Assembly: GCA_947593585.1 (NCBI GenBank)
Contig: CANQDP010000007.1
Location: 1 to 61,891 of the forward strand
Reading direction: 5' to 3'
Origin: an uncultured Clostridia bacterium
Lineage (GTDB): Bacteria > Bacillota > Clostridia > Christensenellales > UBA1242
DNA length: 61,891 nt
Shown piece after piece: positions 1 through 7,897 of this stretch. Below the pieces are notes generated by a model, which saw only the letters and a program-made list of their open reading frames with translations, searched no databases and was not told the origin of the DNA. Position numbers and translations under genes: made by a program. Position 1 is the stretch's first letter, and the number at the start of each line of letters is the position of its first letter.

Positions 1-4
1 AAAG

Positions 5-595
5 GTGTTGAAAGAAGGAGAACTAGTAGACTGGACAGGAGAGTATAGCTATACAGAAGGTAAACTAATACTAGCCTTATTAGTAGAGCCAAAGATGAGT
101 ATAACTGAATTAGGATTTACAGCCGAAACAACCGACCCACTAGGCTTCCCAGAAGATGTAACCCTAACAGTAACCGAGATAACAGACACAGAAGAATTAA
201 AGGAAAAACTAGGAGATAACTATAATAGCCGAATAAAGAAGGTGTATGTAATAGAGCTAAAGCAAGGTGAACAGAAATATCCAGACGAAACAGTGAAGAT
301 ATATGTGGATAAAGCCTTTGCGAATGACCTATTAGTATACTTATTAAAAGATACCCCAGAACTACAAACCCCAACAGATAGATACGAACTAGAGGGAACA
401 GAAATAACCCTAATACTAGAAGAGAAGATAACTCCTCCAGTAAAAGAAGAGACCAAACAAGACAATTGGAAACCATGGATGATAGTGGGTATAATATTTG
501 GCATATACTTGCTATTATTGCTGCTATTAATAATCTTACTGATAATAAAGCGCAAGAAACGCGAGAAGATGCAGAACCAAACCCTAAAGAAATAA
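5..595 (+). CDS. C-terminal part of a membrane-anchored surface protein (5' end outside window)
   Basis: The frame is still open at the left edge, so the GTG at base 5 is probably internal and this is the last 196 residues of a longer protein. The visible part is an acidic, Thr/Glu-rich, probably beta-rich region. Near residues 158-180 it has one strongly hydrophobic Leu/Ile membrane helix, followed by a basic tail (KRKKREK). This fits an extracellular protein anchored by its C-terminus. No LPXTG sortase motif is seen. Codon use is unlike the neighbours: ATA for Ile, CTA for Leu and AGA for Arg dominate, whereas nearby genes favour ATT, TTA and CGC. That suggests horizontal acquisition or a separate selective regime. 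A terminator follows directly. No function is recognised. Confidence 0.7.
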   Translation: MLKEGELVDWTGEYSYTEGKLILALLVEPKMSITELGFTAETTDPLGFPEDVTLTVTEITDTEELKEKLGDNYNSRIKKVYVIELKQGEQKYPDETVKIYVDKAFANDLLVYLLKDTPELQTPTDRYELEGTEITLILEEKITPPVKEETKQDNWKPWMIVGIIFGIYLLLLLLLIILLIIKRKKREKMQNQTLKK

Positions 596-615
596 GAGCT
601 CCCGCTCTTTTTTCT
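594..615 (+). terminator. Rho-independent terminator after the surface-protein gene
   Basis: AAGAGC and GCTCTT arms with a four-base loop are followed by a T-run, starting at the stop codon of the upstream gene. Confidence 0.75.
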
Positions 616-644
616 TTTTGCCTTTCTATTTATATTTCACTATT

Positions 645-806
645 TATTGCGGTTGCATGCCAGCCATTGACATTGGCCGTTACGACACCTGCCGCCATAA
701 CTGCAACTATTGCTACGCCCGCAAATCCACGCAAAAGTCCATGTTAGATATTCCACAAGGTGAAATCTACGAGCGCAAAACTGAATTAGAATTTGAATAT
801 AAATAA
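645..806 (+). pseudogene. 3' fragment of a DUF1848 gene
   Basis: The last ~53 codons match the C-terminus of the intact DUF1848 gene at 3168-4106 almost residue for residue. They keep the CGCMP...IDIGRYDTC...CNYCYARKS cysteine cluster and the ending KTELEFEYK. No start codon, ribosome site or upstream part is present, and the similarity stops abruptly at about base 645. It is best read as the remnant of a second DUF1848 copy whose 5' part was lost or replaced by the surface-protein gene. At DNA level the two copies differ by scattered substitutions, so the duplication is not recent. Confidence 0.8.
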
Positions 807-813
807 TTTTTTT

Positions 814-843
814 AAAAAAAGAGAGCAAATTGTTCTCTTTTTA
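814..843. terminator. Bidirectional terminator between the DUF1848 fragment and serS
   Basis: A-run, AGAGAGCA and TGTTCTCT arms, then a T-run. It overlaps the serS stop codon on the minus strand and so can serve both directions. Confidence 0.75.
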
Positions 844-2109
844 TTTCAATACTTTGCAACCAAGATATGGCACTAAAACGTCAGGCACGGTTACACTGCC
901 GTCTTCATTTTGATATTGCTCTAAAATTGCAGGGAAAATTCGGCTTGTTGCAATGCCGCTGGCGTTTAGAGTGTAAACATAATCCTTTTGGCCATTTTGG
1001 CGCAAAACGCGCGTGTTTGTGCGGCGTGCTTGATAATCAAACGCCGTGCTTACGCTGCTGACTTCTGTGTATCTATTCATACTAGGAATATAAATTTCAA
1101 TATCCCATGTTTGCGCCATGCCGTGCGCATAATCTCCACCGGCGAGTTGAACAAGGCGATAATGCAGCCCAAGTTTTTGCACTATGCGTTCGGCCTTGCC
1201 TAAAAGTTCGTTCCACGCGCGCTCGTTATCTTCTGGCAAAACATATTCCACCATTTCCACTTTGTTGAATTGGTGCCCGCGTATCATACCCTTTTCTTCT
1301 GGGCGGTTGCTGCCCGCTTCTATGCGAAAACATGGTGTGTAGGCAAAATATTTTTTAGGCAGTTCTGCTTCATTTAAAACTTCGCCTTTGTGCAAGTTTA
1401 CAAGTGCAGTTTCTGCTGTTGGCAACAAAAAGTTATTTGGTAAAAACTTTTTATCAATAAAATAATCTTCATTTGCAAATTTTGGAAATTGCCCAGCACC
1501 AAAACCGCAATCATATTTCAAAATATGTGGCAAAAGTTTAAATTCAAATCCGTCTGCAAGATGTTCGTTTATGCAAAAATTTAAGATTGCCCATTCAAGC
1601 CTTGCACCAAGCCCAGTGTAAATCCAATTTCCTTCACCGGCAATTTTAATTGCACGGTCATAATCTATAAGCCCCAAATCTTTGCAAAGTTCGATGTGCG
1701 TTTTTGGCTTAAAATTAAAGGTTGGTTTTTGTTTGTATTCACGCAAAACTACATTGTTCTCTTTTCCGCCAGCAGGCGTGTTTTCCGTTACAATGTTTGG
1801 CAAAGCATAATAAATTTTATTAAATTTTTCCATTGTATCGTTATATTCTTTTGTTAGTTCCGCTGCTTTGCGTGTGTTTTCTCGCAATTTCTCTTGCAAA
1901 GTGGTGGTGTCTTGCCCATTATGCTTTGCAATTTCAAATTCTTTTGCTCCTTTATTTTTTTGTGCAAGCAAGGTTTCTTCCTCTTGCTTTAATTTGTTTG
2001 CTTTGTCATAAAGGGCAAGCATTTCGTCCAAATCAACTTCATACTCTCGCTTTAAAAAGCACTGTTTATAATAATCTTTTCGATTTTTGATGTCTTTTAT
2101 ATCTAACAT
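841..2109 (-). CDS. serS: Seryl-tRNA synthetase
   Basis: It charges tRNA-Ser with serine using ATP, a cytosolic class II aminoacyl-tRNA synthetase. At 422 residues it has the normal family length. Residues ~1-105 form the N-terminal coiled-coil arm that grips the long variable arm of tRNA-Ser. The class II core follows, with motif 2 near TPCFRIEAGSN, the serine-site region (NKVEMVEYV) and the motif 3 Arg near ASGIATSRIFPAILE. The start has a good ribosome site (AAGGAGATAATTATG). A T-box leader lies upstream, so expression should rise when uncharged tRNA-Ser accumulates. Confidence 0.95.
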   Translation of the reverse strand: MLDIKDIKNRKDYYKQCFLKREYEVDLDEMLALYDKANKLKQEEETLLAQKNKGAKEFEIAKHNGQDTTTLQEKLRENTRKAAELTKEYNDTMEKFNKIYYALPNIVTENTPAGGKENNVVLREYKQKPTFNFKPKTHIELCKDLGLIDYDRAIKIAGEGNWIYTGLGARLEWAILNFCINEHLADGFEFKLLPHILKYDCGFGAGQFPKFANEDYFIDKKFLPNNFLLPTAETALVNLHKGEVLNEAELPKKYFAYTPCFRIEAGSNRPEEKGMIRGHQFNKVEMVEYVLPEDNERAWNELLGKAERIVQKLGLHYRLVQLAGGDYAHGMAQTWDIEIYIPSMNRYTEVSSVSTAFDYQARRTNTRVLRQNGQKDYVYTLNASGIATSRIFPAILEQYQNEDGSVTVPDVLVPYLGCKVLK

Positions 2110-2226
2110 AATTATCTCCTTTTTATTTAATTTAAAGTTTTTTTATTTTAATAAAATCATAATGAAAAATCTTTATCCCTTACGGGACAACTTTAAATAT
2201 GCAATAAATAGAAGATAAAATTTCAT

Positions 2227-2454
2227 AAAAAAACCTCCAAAAAATTTTCATCTTTTAGAGGTGAATTTTAATCCACGGTGCCACTCCAATTGGGCAAAGC
2301 CCCACTCATTTTCTGCATTTTTGCGTTGTGCAGTGCAACCCGACTTTCATCGGAGCCTCCAAGGTGGAAATGGTAATCGTTTTCATTTGCTTTCACCAAC
2401 CGCAAACTCTCTTTATCAACTTTTACTAACAGTCTTTTCATCGGCCATTAAACT
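2227..2454 (-). promoter_or_regulatory. T-box riboswitch leader of serS, UCC (Ser) specifier
   Basis: Read on the minus strand, the leader has a promoter with extended -10 TGGTATAAT at 2461-2466 giving a start near 2454. It then shows a Stem I apical segment (GGTTGGTGAAAGC) and a specifier segment TCCACC, in which TCC (2366-2368) is a serine codon. The conserved T-box GAGTGGCACCGTGGATT lies at about 2272-2289. A terminator follows (CACCTC ... GAGGTTTTTTT, 2227-2262). TCC followed by ACC mirrors the GGC-ACC arrangement of glyQS leaders. The T-box and competing terminator are seen directly; the full Stem I fold was not modelled. Confidence 0.9.
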
Positions 2455-2553
2455 AATATTATTATACCACATTATTTTTAAAAATCAATAGGTTTTGCAA
2501 AATTTTTGAGCGTTGATTAAAAATACCACTAAATATGCTGATTTTTCAATTAA

Positions 2554-2579
2554 TTTGGTGGAGCAAAAATTCTCTAAGT
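2554..2579. repeat. 26-bp direct repeat, copy 1
   Basis: TTTGGTGGAGCAAAA and TTCTCTAAGT, with one mismatch relative to the copy at 4213-4238. Both copies are preceded by an ACCACT motif 24-29 bases upstream. The two copies bracket the DUF1848 module. Confidence 0.8.
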
Positions 2580-2637
2580 TGCTTCTATTCTGACATGTTT
2601 TGGCTAAAAAGTTAAGTAGAATTGTTATAATAAAGAC

Positions 2638-2693
2638 GGAAAGTTCCTTACGAAATGATATAAAAGTTGAAGAATATTCTTCAACTTTTTCAT
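2638..2693 (+). ncRNA. Candidate short transcript: promoter, ~52 nt, perfect-palindrome terminator
   Basis: An extended -10 (TGTTATAAT, hexamer 2626-2631) places the start at the G of 2638. No start codon lies there. About 25 nt on comes a perfect 28-bp palindrome (14-bp arm AAAAGTTGAAGAAT, 2662-2689) followed by Ts, a convincing intrinsic terminator. The product would be a ~52-nt RNA beginning GGAAAG. It could instead be an attenuated leader for the gene at 2743. The -35 region is weak. Confidence 0.4.
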
Positions 2694-2742
2694 ATTGTGA
2701 TTTGGAATTATAACTATCTTTTCTTTCGGCTGTGGGCTTGGT

Positions 2743-3168
2743 TTGGATTACATTGGTGCAAGTGAAGTTTTTGATGATGTTAAATATTGGGGTGTTGATG
2801 ATTGTGATTGGGCGATTAAGAAAACCGATGCTTATAAAAATTTTGAACCCAAATTACCCAAAACCATAAAATATGATGTTGGAACATATATGTTACAAGG
2901 CAAACACCAAAACTTAGTCGTTTGTTTCTTCAACTCTTTATTTACAATTTCTAACAATTCTAATTTGGAGAAAGAATTGCTAGAGGCTTTACAACATCAG
3001 GATAGTTTTTATTTAATTTGCGATTATACGATTAACAGCGATTATCACATGCCAAAAGAAGAACAGGATTTTATAGATAAATTAATAAATAAATTAAAGC
3101 CGGCTTTTAAGTTTAAAAAGTTTGACATTTTGGACGGGAAAGGTATAATAGTTTATGGAGTAAGATAA
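2743..3168 (+). CDS. Hypothetical protein paired with DUF1848
   Basis: A 141-residue protein of unknown function whose stop overlaps the start of the DUF1848 gene (TAATG), so the two are translationally coupled. The start is uncertain. TTG at 2743 has no good ribosome site, and the frame stays open upstream to 2701 with a plausible extension (FSFGCGLGLDYIGA), so the 5' end may have been truncated by mutation or the real start may be non-canonical. The sequence is soluble, with alternating strands and helices and no signal peptide or membrane segment. I recognise no motif. Confidence 0.55.
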   Translation: MDYIGASEVFDDVKYWGVDDCDWAIKKTDAYKNFEPKLPKTIKYDVGTYMLQGKHQNLVVCFFNSLFTISNNSNLEKELLEALQHQDSFYLICDYTINSDYHMPKEEQDFIDKLINKLKPAFKFKKFDILDGKGIIVYGVR

Positions 3169-4106
3169 TGATTTTAAGCGTTTCTAGGCGGACAGATATA
3201 CCTGCGTTTTATAGCAATTGGTTTTTTGAGCGATTGGAAGATGGTTTTGTGCTGGTGCCAAATCCTATTAACCCAAGCAAAATTGCCAAAATTGAACTTA
3301 AACCATTTAAAATTAAAAGCGTTGAATATAATTTGTTGGGCGATAAAAAAGTTGAAACGGAAGGCAATATTGAAGGCATTGTGTTTTGGTCTAAAAATCC
3401 AAAACCGATGTTAAATAAACTCAGCAAACTTAAAGATTATAAATATTATTTTTTATTCACCTTAAACGCTTATCCGCAGAATATTGAGGGTGGGTTGCCG
3501 ACACTAAATGAAAGGATTGAAACATTTAAAGAGCTAACAAAATTTTGCCCTGTAATTTGGCGTTACGACCCAATTTTGTTGACAGATGGAATTGATGTAG
3601 ATTGGCATATTAAACAATTTACATATTTGTGCGAGCAACTGAAAGGTTATACAAAACATTGCAAAATAAGTTTTGTTATTGAAAGTTATAAGGGTTGTTC
3701 AAAAACCGTTTTTGCACCAAATTTAACACAAAAACACGAAATTTTAGAAAAATTTTCACAAATCGCTAATGAAAATAACATACAAATTGAAGCGTGTGCG
3801 GAAAGTGGAGATTGGAGTAAATATAACATTCTGCCAAGTAAATGCATTGATGGCGCAATTTTTGAGACGCTTTTAACTGAAAAATTTAAGGATGAAAATA
3901 TAACGGTTAAGCGCAAAAACAACAAAATTGATGGCCAGCGCAAATATTGCGGGTGTATGCCCTCAATTGATATAGGCCGCTACGACACCTGCCACCACAA
4001 CTGTAATTATTGCTATGCCCGCAAATCCACGCCAAAGTCCATGTTAGACATTCCACAAGGCGAAATCTACCTCCGCAAAACCGAATTGGAGTTTGAATAC
4101 AAATAA
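3168..4106 (+). CDS. DUF1848 family protein with C-terminal Fe-S-type cysteine cluster
   Basis: At 312 residues it has the usual length of DUF1848, a widespread uncharacterised family. The N-terminus MILSVSRRTDIPAFY, the central FTLNAYP and RYDPI segments and the C-terminal CGCMP...DTC...CNYCYARK cluster are typical. The last of these gives a CxxxCxxC-like motif suggestive of a 4Fe-4S cluster as in radical SAM proteins, but placed at the C-terminus. Function is unknown; a radical-SAM-like redox role is inference. It is coupled to the hypothetical gene upstream, followed by a terminator, and flanked by 26-bp direct repeats. A decayed 3' copy lies at 645-806. Confidence 0.8.
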   Translation: MILSVSRRTDIPAFYSNWFFERLEDGFVLVPNPINPSKIAKIELKPFKIKSVEYNLLGDKKVETEGNIEGIVFWSKNPKPMLNKLSKLKDYKYYFLFTLNAYPQNIEGGLPTLNERIETFKELTKFCPVIWRYDPILLTDGIDVDWHIKQFTYLCEQLKGYTKHCKISFVIESYKGCSKTVFAPNLTQKHEILEKFSQIANENNIQIEACAESGDWSKYNILPSKCIDGAIFETLLTEKFKDENITVKRKNNKIDGQRKYCGCMPSIDIGRYDTCHHNCNYCYARKSTPKSMLDIPQGEIYLRKTELEFEYK

Positions 4107-4129
4107 AGCAGCCGCGTGGCTGCTTTTTG
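4106..4129 (+). terminator. Terminator after the DUF1848 gene
   Basis: AGCAGCC and GGCTGCT arms followed by TTTTT, directly after the stop codon. Confidence 0.8.
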
Positions 4130-4212
4130 TGCCTAAATTGTGCCTAAATGTCAAAAAACACAAAATATTCAACGAATAAACGAAAAACACCACTATATAT
4201 AGCGGTATTTTG

Positions 4213-4238
4213 TTTGGTGGAGCAAAAGTTCTCTAAGT
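4213..4238. repeat. 26-bp direct repeat, copy 2
   Basis: It matches 2554-2579 at 25 of 26 positions. On the minus strand it covers the stop codon and the first bases after the small leaderless gene at 4233-4406. Just upstream on the plus strand an ACCACTATA/TATAGCGGT inverted repeat lies at 4189-4206. Confidence 0.8.
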
Positions 4239-4406
4239 CGAAACAAAATTGAAGTATGCCATGAGTGAATAGAAAAATTGTTCGGCAGATTTGGACAGAT
4301 CTAATAAGTTTTTTACATCTGATTTTATTTGACCATTCCAATCTTGTCGATTATCTATTATCCATTTGCAAAATTGCTTTAAAAGTTCTTCTTTCTCTTT
4401 ATCCAC
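4233..4406 (-). CDS. Small acidic helical protein, leaderless start
   Basis: This 57-residue GTG-start frame begins VDKEKEELLKQF and ends YFNFVST. It is predicted to be mostly helical and has no recognised motif. The support is its promoter. On the minus strand TTGCTT, 17 bases, extended -10 TGTTATAAT (hexamer 4413-4418) and exactly six bases precede the GTG at 4406. This is the same geometry as a dozen larger genes in the window. It converges on the DUF1848 module and diverges from the restriction-modification operon, so it may belong to the defence island. Confidence 0.5.
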   Translation of the reverse strand: MDKEKEELLKQFCKWIIDNRQDWNGQIKSDVKNLLDLSKSAEQFFYSLMAYFNFVST

Positions 4407-4500
4407 ATTTTTATTATAACATATATAGAAAAATTAAGCAAGTATTGGCAAGCGTATAATAATTTTGTTGCTTTTTCGGTGGATAAGTGATAAAATAAAT

Positions 4501-5424
4501 ATGAGTATGTGTAAAGATGTTGCAAAGCCATTTTTAAAATGGGCAGGTGGCAAAGGCCAGCTTATTAACACTTTTGACAATATGTTTCCGCAAGAACTTC
4601 AAAATGGGGAAGTTGATATATATATTGAACCATTTGTCGGCGGTGGAGCGGTGCTTTTTCACATTTTACAAAATTACAACATCAAAAAAGCATATATTAA
4701 CGACATAAACAAAGAACTTATAAATTGTTATAGATGTATTAAAGCAGATGTTAAAAATGTTATAAATCAACTTCAAAGTTTAGAAAAAGATTACTTGGCG
4801 ACAGCCAATAGGGCGGATTATTACTATAAAGTTAGGAATAGATACAATCAAATTAAACTTAATGGTCATGAAGATTATGAAAAATGTGCCGACTTTATAT
4901 TTTTAAATAAAACTTGCTTTAATGGGCTTTATAGAGTAAACAAAGATGGCAAATTCAATGTACCGCATGGGAAATATAAGAATCCGTTAATTTGCGATGC
5001 TCACAACCTTGAATTGTGTAGTAAATTATTGCAAAAAGTTGAAATTTCATATGGTTCTTATGAAGAAGTTTTGCCAAATGCGAACGATAGAACTTTTGTT
5101 TACTTTGACCCACCTTATAGACCACTTGTTGAAAATAATTCATTTGTAAGTTATGACAAGAGTGGCTTTAACGACGATGATCAAGTGACGTTGGCAAATA
5201 GATTTAAAGGATTAAACAAAAGGAATTGCTTATTGATGCTATCTGATTCAGATCCTAAAAATGCCAATAAAAATGATAATTTCTTTGATGATTTATACTC
5301 TGGTTTTGAAATTGATAGGGTTTACGCAAAAAGAATGATAAACTGCCAAGCAAGCAAACGTGGGGATATAACAGAGATTGTAGTTAGAAATTACAAAAGG
5401 AGAAAATTAAATGATAAAAGGTAA
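4501..5424 (+). CDS. DpnM-type DNA adenine methyltransferase (Dam family)
   Basis: It transfers a methyl group from S-adenosylmethionine to adenine N6, expected at GATC. The D12-class features are clear: the SAM-binding motif KPFLKWAGGKGQL near the start, a GGGAV segment near residue 50, NKTCFNGLYRVNKDGKFN in the target-recognition half, and the catalytic DPPY near residue 200. The reading frame extends to 4465, but a TTGCTT-N17-TAAAAT promoter (-10 at 4491-4496) means translation starts at ATG 4501 or 4507. It is the first gene of the restriction-modification operon and overlaps the next by 14 bases. Confidence 0.9.
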   Translation: MSMCKDVAKPFLKWAGGKGQLINTFDNMFPQELQNGEVDIYIEPFVGGGAVLFHILQNYNIKKAYINDINKELINCYRCIKADVKNVINQLQSLEKDYLATANRADYYYKVRNRYNQIKLNGHEDYEKCADFIFLNKTCFNGLYRVNKDGKFNVPHGKYKNPLICDAHNLELCSKLLQKVEISYGSYEEVLPNANDRTFVYFDPPYRPLVENNSFVSYDKSGFNDDDQVTLANRFKGLNKRNCLLMLSDSDPKNANKNDNFFDDLYSGFEIDRVYAKRMINCQASKRGDITEIVVRNYKRRKLNDKR

Positions 5425-6289
5425 ATCAATTAATTTGTTTTTAATGGATGGAGAACCTTCAAGCAGAATCAAGTGTACTTTGCAAAATTGGACAGGGATT
5501 GTTTATAAGATCCCTCGTACAATGTTAGAAAATTGCAAAGAAGGTAGTAATGACATCGTAAAGCATTTAAAACAAACCGGAATTTATTTTCTTTTAGGAG
5601 AGGACTTAAATTCTGGGCAAAAAGCAGTATATGTTGGCCAAGCTGTTGCAAGGAAGAATGGTGATGGATTGCTATGTAGATTGTTGGAACATAAAAGGAA
5701 TTTAAAAGAAAAATATTGGGCAGATTGGAATGAAGTTATTGTTCTCACCACGCAAAATAATTCTTTTGGACCAACAGAGATAAGTTATTTAGAAAATAAA
5801 TTTACGAATTTGGCTAGGTCTGCGGGTCGATATTTGGTAAAAAATGGCAATGAACCAAATGTCGGCAATTTTACAGAAGAAAAAGAAAGTGAATTGTTAG
5901 AGTACATTGATTATGCCCAAATTATCATAGGCGTGCTTGGACATATGATATTTGAACCTCTTTTAAAAGATTCTAAAAAAAATAGCAAAAAAAGTCCTGT
6001 TTTTAGTTTTAAGGGCAAACTTAAAGCAGAAGCAATTTTTACAAATGAGGGCTTTGTCGTCTTAAAAGGTAGTCAAATAGACCCATCAATTAAACCAAGC
6101 ATGTCTAATTCGGCAATTAAAGCAAGAGAAATTAATAGAGAAAAAATTTCACAAGATTTTGTGCTGATGGAAGATATTTTGTTTACTAGTCCATCTGCTG
6201 CTGCAGGTTTTGTAGGGGGTTCTAGTTTAAGTGGAAACGAGCTCTGGAAAACAAAAGATAATAAAAGTCCAAAAGATTTTAATTTTTAG
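5411..6289 (+). CDS. GIY-YIG domain protein with C-terminal DUF4357
   Basis: Residues ~50-110 carry the GIY-YIG nuclease signature: GIYFLLG, then KAVYVGQA, then a Leu-rich helix with conserved Arg/His (RLLEHKR) and a Glu in SYLENKF. The last ~90 residues resemble DUF4357 (AEAIFTNEGFVVLKGS; TSPSAAAGFVGG). GIY-YIG/DUF4357 proteins are common companions in restriction-modification and defence loci; their exact role is poorly known. Here it lies between the Dam gene (14-base overlap) and the endonuclease gene (9-base gap), with an AAAAGGAG ribosome site. It could nick or cut DNA as an accessory enzyme, which is inference. Confidence 0.8.
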   Translation: MIKGKSINLFLMDGEPSSRIKCTLQNWTGIVYKIPRTMLENCKEGSNDIVKHLKQTGIYFLLGEDLNSGQKAVYVGQAVARKNGDGLLCRLLEHKRNLKEKYWADWNEVIVLTTQNNSFGPTEISYLENKFTNLARSAGRYLVKNGNEPNVGNFTEEKESELLEYIDYAQIIIGVLGHMIFEPLLKDSKKNSKKSPVFSFKGKLKAEAIFTNEGFVVLKGSQIDPSIKPSMSNSAIKAREINREKISQDFVLMEDILFTSPSAAAGFVGGSSLSGNELWKTKDNKSPKDFNF

Positions 6290-6298
6290 GAGAAAACA

Positions 6299-7162
6299 AT
6301 GAATAGAAATTTTAAAGATTGGCTTAATCAATTTAAAGTTAGCATTTCTAATTTTGGCTATTATGTGGATTTTGCAAAGGTTTATGGAAATGTTGACAAA
6401 ATAAAAGTTGAATTAAACATCTTAAATTCGCTTGTTGGTTCAAAAAATATTGAACAAGATTTCAAGAATTTAATAAAGAAATATCCAGAAACAATAAAAT
6501 GTGTTCCCATTTTGTTGGCAGTAAGAGAAAATGAAATTCGTGTGTCAGAAAGCAGCAAAGATTATACCTATAAATTTAATAAAGATTTAGATATTAATGT
6601 TTTATCTGAATTTATGGAAAAGTCAGGCTTGTTTGAACTTATATCTAAACGCATAATTAAGAATTTGGTAGATTATGTCTTAGGAGTTGAAGTTGGACTT
6701 GATTCAAATGGTAGGAAAAATCGTGGCGGACATTTAATGGAAGATTTGGTTGAAAATTACATTGTCAACGCTGGTTTTGTTAAAGATGCCACATATTTTA
6801 AAGAAATGTATTTAAGAGATATTGAAGAAACATGGAATATTGACCTATCGGCTCTATCTAACAATGGCAAGGCAAAGAAAAGATTTGACTTTGTTGTTAA
6901 AACAAATAAATGTGTTTATGCCATAGAAACCAATTTTTATGGTGGCTTTGGCGGCGGTTCAAAATTAAACGAAACTGCAAGAAGTTATAAAATGCTTGCG
7001 GAAGAATCCAAAGACATAAAAGGGTTTGTTTTCGTGTGGATTACAGATGGAACAGCGTGGCGAAGTGCTAGAAACAATTTGGAAGAAACATTTGATGTGT
7101 TGGACACTATGTATAATCTTAAAGAATTGGAAGATGGCAAATTGAAGGAAATATTAAAATAA
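6299..7162 (+). CDS. Type II restriction endonuclease, DpnII family (expected GATC)
   Basis: At 287 residues it has the usual length of DpnII/MboI-family endonucleases. The C-terminal half shows the family's catalytic block: NRGGHLMEDLVENYI (acidic and Glu residues), then KRFDFVV...YAIETNFYGG (the PD-(D/E)xK-like D...ExN element), then SYKMLAEE and FVWITDG. The operon holds two methyltransferases around it, as in DpnII-type systems. The strong shortage of GATC in the rest of the window fits this specificity. Ribosome site AGGAGAAAACAATG. Confidence 0.85.
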   Translation: MNRNFKDWLNQFKVSISNFGYYVDFAKVYGNVDKIKVELNILNSLVGSKNIEQDFKNLIKKYPETIKCVPILLAVRENEIRVSESSKDYTYKFNKDLDINVLSEFMEKSGLFELISKRIIKNLVDYVLGVEVGLDSNGRKNRGGHLMEDLVENYIVNAGFVKDATYFKEMYLRDIEETWNIDLSALSNNGKAKKRFDFVVKTNKCVYAIETNFYGGFGGGSKLNETARSYKMLAEESKDIKGFVFVWITDGTAWRSARNNLEETFDVLDTMYNLKELEDGKLKEILK

Positions 7163-7885
7163 ATGGCGGAAAATAAATTTGAATTAGAAACTAATACGAT
7201 TTGGAGTTTTCCTAATCGAGGGAAGTGGGCGACTCACGATGCAAAATATAGAGGCAATTTTTCGCCCTTTGTTGCAAAAAATATTATTTTGCGATACTCG
7301 AAAGAAAATGACCTTGTACTTGATCAATTCGTGGGAGGCGGTACTACTTTAATTGAATGTAAATTAAACAATAGAAATGCCATAGGTATTGACATCAATC
7401 CAAATGCTGTAGAGATAACAAAGGATAAACTAAATTTTGAATGCAAAAACAATCCAAACATTGATGTTAGGATTGGCAATGCTTGTCAATTAAATGACAT
7501 AAAAAATGAAAGTGTTGATTTAATTTGCACCCATCCACCTTATGCAGATATTATAAAATATAGCGATGGAATTGATGGGGATTTATCTCAACTTAAATAT
7601 AAAGATTTTCTTATTGCTATTGAAAGAGTAGCAGGCGAATGCTATCGTGTTTTGAAAAAGAATAAATTTTGTGCGATCGTAATGGGAGATACAAGAAAAA
7701 ATGGCATGGTTCAGCCGCTTGGTTTTGAGGTTATGCAAAGATTTATAAACGCAGGTTTTAAAATCAAAGAAATAATCATAAAAGAGCAACACAATTGTAA
7801 AGCAACAGGCTTTTGGAAAACCAATAGTGAAAAATATAACTTTTTGTTATTAGCACATGAATATGTTTTTATATTTAGAAAATAA
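7163..7885 (+). CDS. Second DNA methyltransferase of the R-M operon (N6-A/N4-C type)
   Basis: The N-terminal segment TIWSFPNRGKWATHDAKY and SAM-binding motif LDQFVGGGTTLIECKL precede the catalytic HPPYADIIKYS. So motif I comes before motif IV, which differs from the classic beta-class order of DpnA. DpnII-type systems often carry a second methylase for single-stranded or hemimethylated DNA; this gene may fill that role or modify a different site. It starts directly after the endonuclease stop with no intervening base. A complete catalytic core suggests it is active. Confidence 0.85.
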   Translation: MAENKFELETNTIWSFPNRGKWATHDAKYRGNFSPFVAKNIILRYSKENDLVLDQFVGGGTTLIECKLNNRNAIGIDINPNAVEITKDKLNFECKNNPNIDVRIGNACQLNDIKNESVDLICTHPPYADIIKYSDGIDGDLSQLKYKDFLIAIERVAGECYRVLKKNKFCAIVMGDTRKNGMVQPLGFEVMQRFINAGFKIKEIIIKEQHNCKATGFWKTNSEKYNFLLLAHEYVFIFRK

Positions 7886-7897
7886 CGAGGAGAAATA

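Noticed and set aside
466..747. Plus-strand frame overlapping the end of the surface-protein gene.
   Set aside because: Out of frame with the coding sequence and the terminator lies inside it.
618..806. 62-codon frame considered as a separate small gene.
   Set aside because: Only the part from about base 645 is homologous to DUF1848 and no start signal exists, so it is treated as a gene fragment.
2554..2579. The direct repeat read on the minus strand ends in GCTCCACCA, like the 3' end of tmRNA or a tRNA, suggesting an attachment site.
   Set aside because: Identity with the tmRNA end at 10302 stops after about nine bases, and no tRNA-like fold precedes it, so an att site derived from ssrA cannot be supported.
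4144..4341. 65-codon minus-strand frame starting MEWSNKIRCKK.
   Set aside because: It overlaps the better-supported leaderless frame 4233-4406 in another frame, runs through the repeat and has no promoter or ribosome site.
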